The notes under the pieces were generated by a model, which was not told the origin of the DNA, searched no databases, and saw nothing but the letters and a program-made list of their open reading frames with translations. From JBFGCT01 sp041581055 (lineage in GTDB: Bacteria > Actinomycetota > Acidimicrobiia > Acidimicrobiales > Ilumatobacteraceae), in contig JBFGCT010000050.1 of the NCBI GenBank assembly GCA_041581055.1, positions 1-23,136 of the forward strand: a stretch of DNA of 23,136 nt, read 5' to 3'. This document shows positions 1-6,334 of the stretch, one piece after another. Numbering within the stretch: the stretch's first letter is position 1; every line of letters begins with the position of its first letter. The position numbers and the translations under genes are program-made.

Positions 1-308
1 ACCAGCAGGCCGATCGCCGGCGGTCGCAGGTCGGGGCGCCGCGGGCGGACACGGAACGAGCCGATCGCCATCGCCAGCACCGGGATGCCGATCAATCCGC
101 TGAACATCCGGTTGACCTGCTCGATCGCCGCGTGCCCGGTCGACACGTCGATCAGCTTGGTGGCGTTGCAGTTCGGCCAGTCGTCGCAGCCGAGCCCGCT
201 GCCGGTCAGGCGGACGACGCCGCCGGCGACGACGAGCAGGCAGAGCGCGACCGTGCTCAGGATCGCCAGATGGCGGAACCGGCGCACGCTGAGCGTGAAG
301 CGCTCCAT
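1..308 (-). CDS. ctaA: Heme A synthase (COX15/CtaA family), N-terminal part, cut by the window edge
   Basis: Integral membrane enzyme that converts heme O to heme A for aa3-type cytochrome oxidase. The visible 102 residues start MERFTLSVRRF and contain a first membrane helix (about residues 14-34). This is followed by the family signature GGVVRLTGSGLGC, then DDWPNC with its paired cysteines, then HAAIEQVNRMFSGLIG, which carries the conserved heme-ligand-type His and the EQ.NR motif, and a second helix begins. The ATG at 308 is the only in-frame start that keeps this signature. A TATCCT -10 box lies 9 bases upstream, so the mRNA would be nearly leaderless. The C-terminal part lies to the left of the window. 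It diverges from the gene at 341, and the two promoters are interleaved. Family assignment is firm from the motifs. Confidence 0.9.
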   Translation of the reverse strand, partial: MERFTLSVRRFRHLAILSTVALCLLVVAGGVVRLTGSGLGCDDWPNCNATKLIDVSTGHAAIEQVNRMFSGLIGIPVLAMAIGSFRVRPRRPDLRPPAIGLL

Positions 309-317
309 ACGCCATCG

Positions 318-323
318 AGGATA
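318..323 (-). promoter_or_regulatory. -10 box (TATCCT) for ctaA
   Basis: TATCCT on the minus strand, 9 bases before the ATG at 308. It fits the TANNNT pattern seen before most genes in this window and predicts a leader of only a few bases. No clear -35 box is visible. Confidence 0.45.
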
Positions 324-327
324 TGGG

Positions 328-333
328 TAGCGT
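328..333 (+). promoter_or_regulatory. -10 box (TAGCGT) for the gene at 341
   Basis: TAGCGT followed by 7 bases and GTG at 341. The same hexamer recurs before three other genes here (6321, 10741, and 11966 on minus). It lies downstream of the ATG at 323, which argues that 323 is not the start. Confidence 0.55.
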
Positions 334-340
334 CGTCGCC

Positions 341-1498
341 GTGCTGAGCTCGTACGACGACTTTCCGGTCCACCAGACGTCACATCCCGTCGCGCGAACC
401 GCCTCGACCGACATCAACCACTACGACCGGTACTTCTTCAACGGTTGTACGCGGGACACCGCGCTGTACTTCGGGGCGGCGATGGGGTTGTACCCGAACC
501 GGCACGTCGCCGACGCGGCCTTCAGCGTCGTCGTCGACGGCGGAACCGACGCGGCCCGGCAGATCAGCGTGCACGCCTCGCGGCGGGCGCCGGTCGACCG
601 GGCCGAGGCGAACGAGGTCGGCCCGATCCAGGTCGAGGTGATCGAGCCGCTGCGCGTGCTGCGCCTGCGGGTCGACGCGCCCGAGCACGGCCTGGCGTGC
701 GATCTCACGTTCACCGGGCGGGCCGCCCCCATCGAGGAGCCGCACTTCCGCCACCAGGTCGGCATGCGCGTGCTGCTCGACTACACCCGCCTGACCCAGT
801 TCGGCGTGTGGGAGGGGTGGGTCGACGTCGACGGCGAGCGAACCGACGTCGCCCCCGACCAGGTGTGGGGGTCGCGTGACCGGTCGTGGGGCGTCAGGCC
901 GGTCGGCGAGCGGTCCTCGACCGGCGCGCCCGTCGCCGATCCCCAGTTCTTCTGGCTGTGGGCGCCGGTCAACTTCGAGTCCTTCACCACCCATTTCGAC
1001 GTGAACGAGCTGTCCGACGGCACGCGGTGGCACGAGACCGGGTTCATCGTCCCCGTGTCGGAGGAGTTCGGCGGCGCGGGGCCGGCGGCGGCCGCCTCGG
1101 CGATGCGCGACGTCGACTACCGCCTGACCTGGCGGCCGGGAAGCCGATCGATCACGTCGTTCGAGATCGATCTCGTCCCGCCGGTCGGCGAGCCGTCGAC
1201 CGTCGCCCTCGAGCCGCTGTTCGACTTCCACATGCTCGGGCTGGGCTACTCCCATCCGGAGTGGGGCCATGGCGTCTGGAAGGGGGAGTTGGCCGTCGGC
1301 GGCGATCGCTGGGATCTGCCCGTCGACGACCCGGTCGCGCCCCATCACGTGCACGTGCAGACGATCGTGCGGGCGACGTGCTCCGGCGCGCTCGGCGACC
1401 ACGTCGGGCTGGGGATCCTCGAACAGCTCGCCGTCGGCCGCCACGTCCCCACCGGCCTCGAGGGCACGTTCACCGGCTGGTCGCCGCCCGGCGCCTGA
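341..1498 (+). CDS. DUF7064/DUF7065-like protein (lipocalin/CrtC-like beta-sandwich), function unknown
   Basis: A soluble protein of 385 residues with no signal peptide or membrane helix. The N-terminus reads DDFPVHQTSHPVA and is followed by NHYDRYFFNG. A central WGSRDRSWGVR motif lies at about residues 176-186, and a C-terminal GLGYSHPEWGHGVWKGEL segment follows. The WG.RDRSWG.R motif is typical of a widespread actinobacterial and proteobacterial family of unknown function often found near lipid or steroid metabolism genes; I recall it as DUF7064/7065 from memory. The fold suggestion (two lipocalin-like halves, related to hydroxyneurosporene-synthase-type proteins) is inference. I chose GTG 341 over ATG 323 because a -10 box at 328-333 lies between them. 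The neighbours give no pathway context. Confidence 0.7.
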   Translation: MLSSYDDFPVHQTSHPVARTASTDINHYDRYFFNGCTRDTALYFGAAMGLYPNRHVADAAFSVVVDGGTDAARQISVHASRRAPVDRAEANEVGPIQVEVIEPLRVLRLRVDAPEHGLACDLTFTGRAAPIEEPHFRHQVGMRVLLDYTRLTQFGVWEGWVDVDGERTDVAPDQVWGSRDRSWGVRPVGERSSTGAPVADPQFFWLWAPVNFESFTTHFDVNELSDGTRWHETGFIVPVSEEFGGAGPAAAASAMRDVDYRLTWRPGSRSITSFEIDLVPPVGEPSTVALEPLFDFHMLGLGYSHPEWGHGVWKGELAVGGDRWDLPVDDPVAPHHVHVQTIVRATCSGALGDHVGLGILEQLAVGRHVPTGLEGTFTGWSPPGA

Positions 1499-1505
1499 CG
1501 CGACG

Positions 1506-1537
1506 TCGCCCGCCCGCGGCGCTCGCCCGCCCGCGGC
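1506..1537. repeat. Two 15-bp direct repeats, period 17
   Basis: The unit TCGCCCGCCCGCGGC occurs at 1506-1520 and 1523-1537, and a third, partial copy (TCGCCCG) starts near 1539. It sits in the short gap between the gene ending at 1498 and the HTH gene. This is probably replication slippage in GC-rich sequence, and no function is evident. Confidence 0.6.
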
Positions 1538-1585
1538 ATCGCCCGGGGCACCGGCCCGGCCTGCGACCGCGTCACACCCCGTCGC

Positions 1586-1591
1586 CACAAT
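1586..1591 (+). promoter_or_regulatory. Possible -10 box (CACAAT) for the HTH gene
   Basis: CACAAT, 7 bases before the ATG at 1599. The spacing matches the other leaderless genes here, but the hexamer lacks the leading T. Confidence 0.35.
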
Positions 1592-1598
1592 CGGCGTC

Positions 1599-1964
1599 AT
1601 GGACGTGCGGCGCGAACTGGAACGACTCGTTCGATCGGCGCTCGACGACGACCCGCGCGTCGCCCTGATCGCGGTCCGTCGGCTCGCCGAGGACGAACTG
1701 CCCTGGCTCGAGCAGCGGGCTGTGCGGATGGCCCGCCAGCGCGGCTGGTCGTGGTCGCCGATCGCCCGCCTCCTGCAGATCAGCCGTCAAGCGGCGCGCC
1801 GCCGACACGTGCAGTTGGACACTGCGGCGCCCCGGCGGCGCTCCCGGCCGCTGTCGCCCGGCGAGGTCGTCGACCGGGAGCTCACCGAGATCGCCCGCAA
1901 CAGGCGCCACGAGGACGAGCTGCGAGCCTGGGAGGAAAGCGGCATCGACATCGTCCCGTGGTGA
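1599..1964 (+). CDS. Small helix-turn-helix protein
   Basis: A basic protein of 121 residues. Residues 48-71 (RGWSWSPIARLLQISRQAARRRH) look like a helix-turn-helix of the sigma-70 region 4 / MarR-like type: an I-A-x-x-L-x-I-S-R-Q-A-x-R pattern with an arginine-rich recognition helix. The N-terminal helix (residues 1-45) and the charged C-terminal helix (about 90-113, ELTEIARNRRHEDELRAWEE) could support dimer formation. No ligand or catalytic domain is present. Similar small HTH proteins are common in actinobacteria and are mostly uncharacterised. ATG 1599 is preceded by a -10-like box at leaderless spacing. An array of palindromic half-sites lies 120 bp downstream (2085-2112). It might be its operator, but that is speculation. 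Confidence 0.7.
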   Translation: MDVRRELERLVRSALDDDPRVALIAVRRLAEDELPWLEQRAVRMARQRGWSWSPIARLLQISRQAARRRHVQLDTAAPRRRSRPLSPGEVVDRELTEIARNRRHEDELRAWEESGIDIVPW

Positions 1965-2203
1965 TCGGGGCCGAGGTGCTCGACCGGGCATCGCACCCCG
2001 GCGCGGCCGCAACGGCGACGACGCCTTCGTCGCCACGGCGCTGGCCCGCCGTCTATGAGCACCGGCCGAAGAGATTTCAGGAACTGACAACGCACGTTGT
2101 CACCGCGACAACACCGCACACCAACTCCAGAAAACCGTTCCCGGCACAGACCGCGCGTCCCACCCCGGCGAGACGACGACGGCCACGCGGGCTCGGCGAA
2201 ACT
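1965..2203. other. 239-bp convergent intergenic region with no supported gene
   Basis: This lies between the ends of the HTH gene (plus) and the SDR gene (minus). I found no reading frame with recognisable content on either strand. The region is notably lower in GC from about 2050 to 2160. Its only clear structure is the half-site array at 2085-2112. Confidence 0.6.
2085..2112. promoter_or_regulatory. Operator-like array of three GACAAC half-sites
   Basis: GACAAC at 2086-2091, its reverse complement GTTGTC at 2096-2101, and GACAAC again at 2107-2112. The first pair extends to an 18-bp near-perfect palindrome (2085-2102) with 8-bp arms around a 2-bp centre. The second and third half-sites form another inverted repeat across 5 bases. 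It could be a repressor operator, or alternative RNA hairpins at the gene ends. A further TGACAACG half-site occurs at 3075-3082. Confidence 0.5.
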
Positions 2204-3004
2204 TCAATGGCGGACGGTGAGGCCGCCGTCGACGGGGATGGCCACCCCGTTGACGAAGCTCGAGCTGGGCAGGCACAGGTTGAGCGTCATGTGCGCGACC
2301 TCCTCCGGCTCGCCGTACCGCCGGAGCGGGACCCGCCGGCGGGCGTAGACCGACTTCGCCTCGTCGTCGATCTCCTCGGTCATGGCGGTGTTGATCGGCC
2401 CCGGGCAGATGCAGTTGACCGTCACGCCGTGGCGGCCGAGCTCGACGGCGAAGCTCTGCGTCAGCCCGATCACACCGGCTTTGGTCGCGGCGTACGCGGC
2501 GAGCCCCGCGGTGGTCACGATCGCCTCGGTCGACGCGATGTTGACCACCCGCCCGGTCCCGGTCGCCGACAGGTGCGGCAGCGCCAGCCGGATCAACCTG
2601 GCGTGCGCGGTGAGGTTGACGTCGAGTGTGCGGGCCCAGTTGAACTCGAAGTCGGCGTCGGGTTGGAACGCCGAGCTGGCGAGCGACACGCCGGCGTTGT
2701 TGACCACGATGTCGAGCCGGCCGGCCCACTCGACGGCGCGATCGACGAGCGAGCGCAGTTGGGCCCGGTCGGCGACGTCGCACACCACGCCGAGCGCCGC
2801 GGCGGCGCCATGCACCGCGCAGATCTCGGCGACCACCGCGTCGACCCGGTCGGCGTCGATGTCGGCGACCACGACCCTGGCGCCCTCGTCGGCGAACAGC
2901 TGCGCCGTGGCCCGGCCCATGCCGCTCGCCGCCCCGGTGACGATCGCGGTCGTCCCGGCGATCGAGCGGGAGAGTGCGGTGATCCTGGCCACGTCGGCGA
3001 TCAT
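2204..3004 (-). CDS. Short-chain dehydrogenase/reductase (classical SDR)
   Basis: A cytosolic NAD(P)-dependent oxidoreductase of 266 residues. The Rossmann motif TGAASGMG is at 23-30, and an acidic residue after beta-2 (ADID, 47-50) favours NAD over NADP. NNAG is at 102-105, and the catalytic Ser158 and Tyr171-x-x-x-Lys175 (YAATK) are present. PGPINT follows the active site, as usual in classical SDRs, and the C-terminus has the common GVAIPVDGGLT ending. The substrate cannot be read from the sequence. The start at 3004 is supported by TACGTT 6 bases upstream. It diverges from the DUF3179 gene across 128 bp that hold palindromic elements. Confidence 0.9.
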   Translation of the reverse strand: MIADVARITALSRSIAGTTAIVTGAASGMGRATAQLFADEGARVVVADIDADRVDAVVAEICAVHGAAAALGVVCDVADRAQLRSLVDRAVEWAGRLDIVVNNAGVSLASSAFQPDADFEFNWARTLDVNLTAHARLIRLALPHLSATGTGRVVNIASTEAIVTTAGLAAYAATKAGVIGLTQSFAVELGRHGVTVNCICPGPINTAMTEEIDDEAKSVYARRRVPLRRYGEPEEVAHMTLNLCLPSSSFVNGVAIPVDGGLTVRH

Positions 3005-3010
3005 GGCCGG

Positions 3011-3016
3011 AACGTA
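3011..3016 (-). promoter_or_regulatory. -10 box (TACGTT) for the SDR gene
   Basis: TACGTT on the minus strand, 6 bases before the ATG at 3004. The transcript would be leaderless. Confidence 0.55.
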
Positions 3017-3074
3017 GTGCGTGATCCGACCGCAACCGAGGCAGACACGTCGCCGGCCCGCCGTCGAAACTCGC

Positions 3075-3108
3075 TGACAACGTTCGGAACCTCGACGGGG
3101 CGTTCCGA
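3075..3108. promoter_or_regulatory. Half-site and 7-bp inverted repeat between divergent genes
   Basis: TGACAACG at 3075-3082 matches the half-site of the 2085-2102 palindrome. Immediately after it, TCGGAAC (3084-3090) and GTTCCGA (3102-3108) form a perfect inverted repeat with an 11-bp spacer, a pattern typical of dimeric regulators. The repeat ends 11 bases before the -10 box of the DUF3179 gene, where a bound protein would affect RNA polymerase. Confidence 0.4.
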
Positions 3109-3119
3109 GACGGCGACAG

Positions 3120-3125
3120 TACGGT
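3120..3125 (+). promoter_or_regulatory. -10 box (TACGGT) for the DUF3179 gene
   Basis: TACGGT, 7 bases before the GTG at 3133. The transcript would be leaderless. Confidence 0.55.
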
Positions 3126-3132
3126 CCGAGCC

Positions 3133-4407
3133 GTGAGATGGCCGAGCCGCCACTCGACGGCGATGACCGCCGCGTGTCTCGTCGTGGCCGCCTGCTCGGC
3201 GGCCGCCGAGACCGCCGAGCCGACCACCGCGCCCGACATCCCGGCGACCGCGTCGTCGACGGCGCCTCCCCCGACCACAGTTCCGGAGGACTACCCCGAC
3301 GCGATCACCCGCGCCCTCGACCGGCTGGCGAACGCCCCCCGCCCGGTCGACAACTCGGCGATGCCGCCCCGCCACCTCGACATCGAGACGTTCCCGACCG
3401 CGCTGGTCGACAGGACGCGTATCGTCGCCGGCGGCCCGCCGCCCGACGGGATCCCGCCGATCGACGCCCCGCGCTACGAGATGGCCGCCGAGGTCGACTG
3501 GATCGAGCCGAACGAGCCGGTGCTCGCGCTGCTGCTCGACGGCGAGGCCCGCGCGTATCCCATCCAGGTCATGATTTGGCACGAGGTCGTCAACGACGTG
3601 CTCGGCGACCGGCCGGTCACGGTCACGTACTGCCCGCTGTGCGACTCCGGCGTGGCCTTCGACCGGCGGCTCGGCGGCGAGGTGTTGGACTTCGGAACGT
3701 CCGGCGGGCTGTACCAGGCCAACCTCGTGCTGTACGACCGCCAGACCGAGTCGCTGTGGACGCAGTTCGATGGCCGGGCGGTGGTCGGGACGCTGGTCGG
3801 CGACCAGCTCGCGACGCTGCCGATCACGACGATCTCGTGGGCCGACTTCCGCCGCGACCATCCCGCCGCGACCGTGCTGTCGCGCGACGACGTCGCCCCG
3901 CGGCCCTACGGCCGCAACCCGTACCACGCGTTGGACCAGCGCGAGACGACGATCCCCGGCTTCTTCACCGGCGAGGCGGACAACACGCTCGCGCCGTACG
4001 CCCGCGTGGTCGGTGTCGTCGTCGACGAGCAGGTCCTCGCCGTGCCGACCCGCTCGCTCGCCCGCGTCGGCGTCGCCTCGACGAGCGTCGGCGGTCGCCC
4101 GCTCACGTTCTGGCACCGCCCGGGCACCGCGTCGGCGGTCAACGCCGACGACATCGCCGACGGCGAGGACATCGGCAGCACCGGGGTGTTCCTTGCCGAG
4201 GTCGACGGGCAGGCCGCGGCGTTCACCCGCACCGACACCGGGTTCGTCGACGACGTCACCGGGTCGACCTGGAACATCCTCGGCGAGGCGGTCGCCGGGC
4301 CGCGGGTCGGCGACCGGCTCGAGCCGATCGGACACGTCGACACGTTCTGGTTCGCCTGGGCGACGTACCACGCCGGCGGCGCCGTGTTCGACCCCGCGGA
4401 CGGCTGA
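3133..4407 (+). CDS. DUF3179 domain-containing lipoprotein
   Basis: A protein of 424 residues. A lipoprotein signal peptide ends in the lipobox VVAA-Cys21 and is followed by a Thr/Pro/Ala-rich linker to about residue 50. The rest is a DUF3179 domain. Its hallmark is YPIQVMIWHEVVNDVLGDRPVTVTYCPLC, with the paired cysteines of YCPLC and the IWHEVVND segment, followed by GTSGGLYQANLVLYDRQTESLW. The biochemical role of DUF3179 is not established. The protein should be anchored on the outer face of the cytoplasmic membrane. The GTG start at 3133 gives a proper N-region (MRWPSRH) and fits the leaderless -10 box. It converges on the methyltransferase gene. Confidence 0.88.
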   Translation: MRWPSRHSTAMTAACLVVAACSAAAETAEPTTAPDIPATASSTAPPPTTVPEDYPDAITRALDRLANAPRPVDNSAMPPRHLDIETFPTALVDRTRIVAGGPPPDGIPPIDAPRYEMAAEVDWIEPNEPVLALLLDGEARAYPIQVMIWHEVVNDVLGDRPVTVTYCPLCDSGVAFDRRLGGEVLDFGTSGGLYQANLVLYDRQTESLWTQFDGRAVVGTLVGDQLATLPITTISWADFRRDHPAATVLSRDDVAPRPYGRNPYHALDQRETTIPGFFTGEADNTLAPYARVVGVVVDEQVLAVPTRSLARVGVASTSVGGRPLTFWHRPGTASAVNADDIADGEDIGSTGVFLAEVDGQAAAFTRTDTGFVDDVTGSTWNILGEAVAGPRVGDRLEPIGHVDTFWFAWATYHAGGAVFDPADG

Positions 4408-4419
4408 AATCCCGAGCCG

Positions 4420-4439
4420 GCGCCGACGGCGATCGGCGC
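4420..4439. terminator. Possible bidirectional stem-loop terminator
   Basis: GCGCCG (4420-4425) pairs with CGGCGC (4434-4439) across an 8-base loop, between two convergent stop codons (4407 and 4444). There is no T-run, so this is at best a weak, high-GC-type terminator. Confidence 0.35.
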
Positions 4440-4443
4440 GATG

Positions 4444-5556
4444 TCAGGGCCGGATGTCGTAGAAGGCGTTGATCGCGTGGTCGATGGCGAGCCGTTCGAA
4501 GCGGGTGAACCCCGCCGCAGCGGCCATCTCGCGGGCCTTGGACTCGGGAAGGCCGAGCGTCCCGAGCCCGGCCCCGTCGGGCGCCGACAGCGCCGACGAC
4601 ATGCACGACAGCACGCTGATGCCGTACATCAGCGTGGCCATCGGGTTCTTCTGTACGTTCTCGGCGAACGAGTCGCGGCCCTTGATGTCGACGAGCAGCC
4701 AGACCCCGTCGTCGGCCAGCGCCGCCCGGATGTGCTCGACCACCTGCTGCGGGTGCGTCATGTCGTGGACGCAGTCGAACGTCGTGACGAAGTCGACCGA
4801 GTGGTCGGCGGGGATCGGCTCGTCGCGCGGGTCGGCGAAGCGGGCGTTGCCCACGCCGGTCTCGGCGAGCCGGGCCTCGGCGCGGTCGAGGGCGAAGCGC
4901 GAGATGTCGTACCCCACGAACGTGCTGTTCGGGTACGCCTGCGCCATCATCAGCACCGCGCCGCCGGCGCCGCACCCGATGTCGACGACCGACGCGCCGG
5001 CCTCCAACCGCTCGACCAGCCCGTCGAGCGCCGGGAGCACGGTCGGCAACAGGTGCGTCCGGTTCCACGGCTCGAAGCTGCGCTCGATGCCGACCGCGCC
5101 CTCGCAGCCGTGGCTGTCGTAGTCGTGGCCGAGGCCGGTCCGGAAGCTCTCCGGCATCCGCTCGAGCGCGGCCATCGTCTGCGGGAATCGGTGGAACATG
5201 CCCATCCCGTAGGCGGGATGATCCGGGTCGGCGAGCACGGCCACCGCCTCGGGCGTCAGCGAGAACCGCTCGCCCGCGCCCGCGCCGGTGTCGACGTCGC
5301 TGTCGACGTCGGTGTCGGCGACCAGGAACCCGCCGGACGCCTGGTTGTAGGCCCACTCGCGGACCCACCGCTCGTCGAGCCCGGTGCGCTCGGCGAGCGC
5401 CGAGCTCGTCAGCGGCTCGTCGGCGGCGGCGAGCGCCGTGTACAGGCCGAGCCGGTCGCCGAGGTGGATCATTCCCGCGGTGACCGCCCCGCTGAGCTGG
5501 GTGAACAGGTTGAACGCGAAGAGCTTGAGCTGGTCCGGGTCGGCGGCGCGGGTCAT
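4444..5556 (-). CDS. Class I SAM-dependent methyltransferase with N-terminal winged helix (Rv2258c-like)
   Basis: A protein of 370 residues. Residues 10-80 form the winged-helix dimerisation domain (GDRLGLYTALAAADEPLTSSALAERTGLDERWVREWAYNQ), which is typical of small-molecule methyltransferases. The Rossmann methyltransferase domain has motif I at 190-201 (VVDIGCGAGGAV), the acidic motif II residue Asp217 (VGYDIS), and a motif IV region TTFDCVHDMTHP. The overall arrangement matches the mycobacterial Rv2258c family, whose physiological substrate is uncertain. An acidic insert (DTDVDSDVDTG, about 81-91) is encoded by a small DNA repeat. The start at 5556 is supported by TACCGT 6 bases upstream. 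The gene lies downstream of the histidine phosphatase gene, with its own promoter in the 34-bp gap. Confidence 0.88.
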   Translation of the reverse strand: MTRAADPDQLKLFAFNLFTQLSGAVTAGMIHLGDRLGLYTALAAADEPLTSSALAERTGLDERWVREWAYNQASGGFLVADTDVDSDVDTGAGAGERFSLTPEAVAVLADPDHPAYGMGMFHRFPQTMAALERMPESFRTGLGHDYDSHGCEGAVGIERSFEPWNRTHLLPTVLPALDGLVERLEAGASVVDIGCGAGGAVLMMAQAYPNSTFVGYDISRFALDRAEARLAETGVGNARFADPRDEPIPADHSVDFVTTFDCVHDMTHPQQVVEHIRAALADDGVWLLVDIKGRDSFAENVQKNPMATLMYGISVLSCMSSALSAPDGAGLGTLGLPESKAREMAAAAGFTRFERLAIDHAINAFYDIRP

Positions 5557-5562
5557 CGCTCG

Positions 5563-5568
5563 ACGGTA
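5563..5568 (-). promoter_or_regulatory. -10 box (TACCGT) for the Rv2258c-like methyltransferase
   Basis: TACCGT on the minus strand, 6 bases before the ATG at 5556. The transcript would be leaderless and independent of the upstream phosphatase gene. Confidence 0.5.
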
Positions 5569-5590
5569 GATCGCCTGGCCCGCGAGAACC

Positions 5591-6268
5591 TCAGCGGGTG
5601 CGCTCGTCGGGTGGCAGGTGTTCCAGGTCGGACAGCTTGGTCAGGCTGAACGCGTAGCCGTCGCCCACCTCGAGCGCCTCGAGCCGGCTGACCGAGGTGT
5701 GGCCGAGCACGAAGCGCTCCCACTCCCACGGGGTCGGCTCGAGCCCGAGGAGGTGGCAGATCGTGACCGAGTTCGTGCCGGCGTGGGCGACGAGGGCGAT
5801 CCTGGCCCCCGGCTCGGCCACGCGCCAGATCGGCAGCTCGTGGTCGAGGCGTTCGACGCCTCGGGCGGCGAGGAACTCGGTGACGCCGGCGTGGATGCGC
5901 TTCGTGAAGTCACGGATCGACTCGCCGCCGGTCAGCCCGTGCCATCGCTCGTCGGCCGACCGCCCGCGCATCTCGGCGTACGCCTCGCGCGCCTTCTCCG
6001 CCGGCGTCCCGTGCCACACCGGGTCGCGGATCTCCTCCAGCCACGGGTCGATCATCTCGGCGCGATCCTGCGCGGCGAGCAGCGGCGACGCGGTCTGGCG
6101 GGCGCGGTCGAGCGGTGAGACGAGCACCTCGTCGAAGTGTTCGGCGGTGAGGGACGCGGCCAGCCGCTCCGCCTGCGTTCGACCGAGGTCGGTCAACGGC
6201 GGGTTGGTGACGTTGAGCCCGTCGCGCACCCATTCCGGCTGCCCGTGGCGGATCAGCACGATCTCCAT
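5591..6268 (-). CDS. Histidine phosphatase superfamily (phosphoglycerate mutase-like) protein
   Basis: A cytosolic protein of 225 residues. The catalytic RHG motif is at 7-9 (LIRHGQPEW), with the phospho-accepting His8. SPLDRARQTA (51-60) supplies the second arginine, and the second catalytic His is His162 (ALVAHAGTN). GGES at 114-117 lies where the family usually places its phosphatase-loop acidic residue. The size suits a broad phosphatase or PhoE/CobC-like enzyme rather than a glycolytic mutase, and the substrate is unknown. The ATG at 6268 puts RHG at the usual distance from the N-terminus and has TACAGT 8 bases upstream. In-frame codons further upstream would run through that promoter. 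Confidence 0.88.
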   Translation of the reverse strand: MEIVLIRHGQPEWVRDGLNVTNPPLTDLGRTQAERLAASLTAEHFDEVLVSPLDRARQTASPLLAAQDRAEMIDPWLEEIRDPVWHGTPAEKAREAYAEMRGRSADERWHGLTGGESIRDFTKRIHAGVTEFLAARGVERLDHELPIWRVAEPGARIALVAHAGTNSVTICHLLGLEPTPWEWERFVLGHTSVSRLEALEVGDGYAFSLTKLSDLEHLPPDERTR

Positions 6269-6276
6269 CGAACCCG

Positions 6277-6282
6277 ACTGTA
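6277..6282 (-). promoter_or_regulatory. -10 box (TACAGT) for the histidine phosphatase gene
   Basis: TACAGT on the minus strand, 8 bases before the ATG at 6268. It is one half of a divergent promoter pair in a 66-bp gap. Confidence 0.5.
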
Positions 6283-6320
6283 CGCATCGGGCCCGGCAAG
6301 TCCACGGCTCTCGGCCCGGG

Positions 6321-6326
6321 TAGCGT
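6321..6326 (+). promoter_or_regulatory. -10 box (TAGCGT) for the DUF2510 gene
   Basis: TAGCGT, 8 bases before the GTG at 6335. This is the same hexamer as at 328, 10741 and 11966 (minus). Confidence 0.55.
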
Positions 6327-6334
6327 CCGGCCCG

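Noticed and set aside
323..340. ATG 323 as start of the DUF7065-like protein
   Set aside because: The -10 box TAGCGT at 328-333 lies inside this stretch. GTG 341 has the spacing seen for other genes here.
1506..1537. A CRISPR-like array in the 15-bp direct repeats
   Set aside because: There are only two full units with a 2-base spacer and no cas genes.
380..1600. A 406-codon open frame antisense to the DUF7065-like gene
   Set aside because: It is arginine/proline/alanine-rich with no motifs, as expected of an antisense frame in GC-rich DNA. The sense frame has clear family motifs and a promoter.
1965..2203. A small gene in the HTH-SDR gap on the minus strand
   Set aside because: The frames there have no start with a promoter or SD site, and their composition is random-looking.
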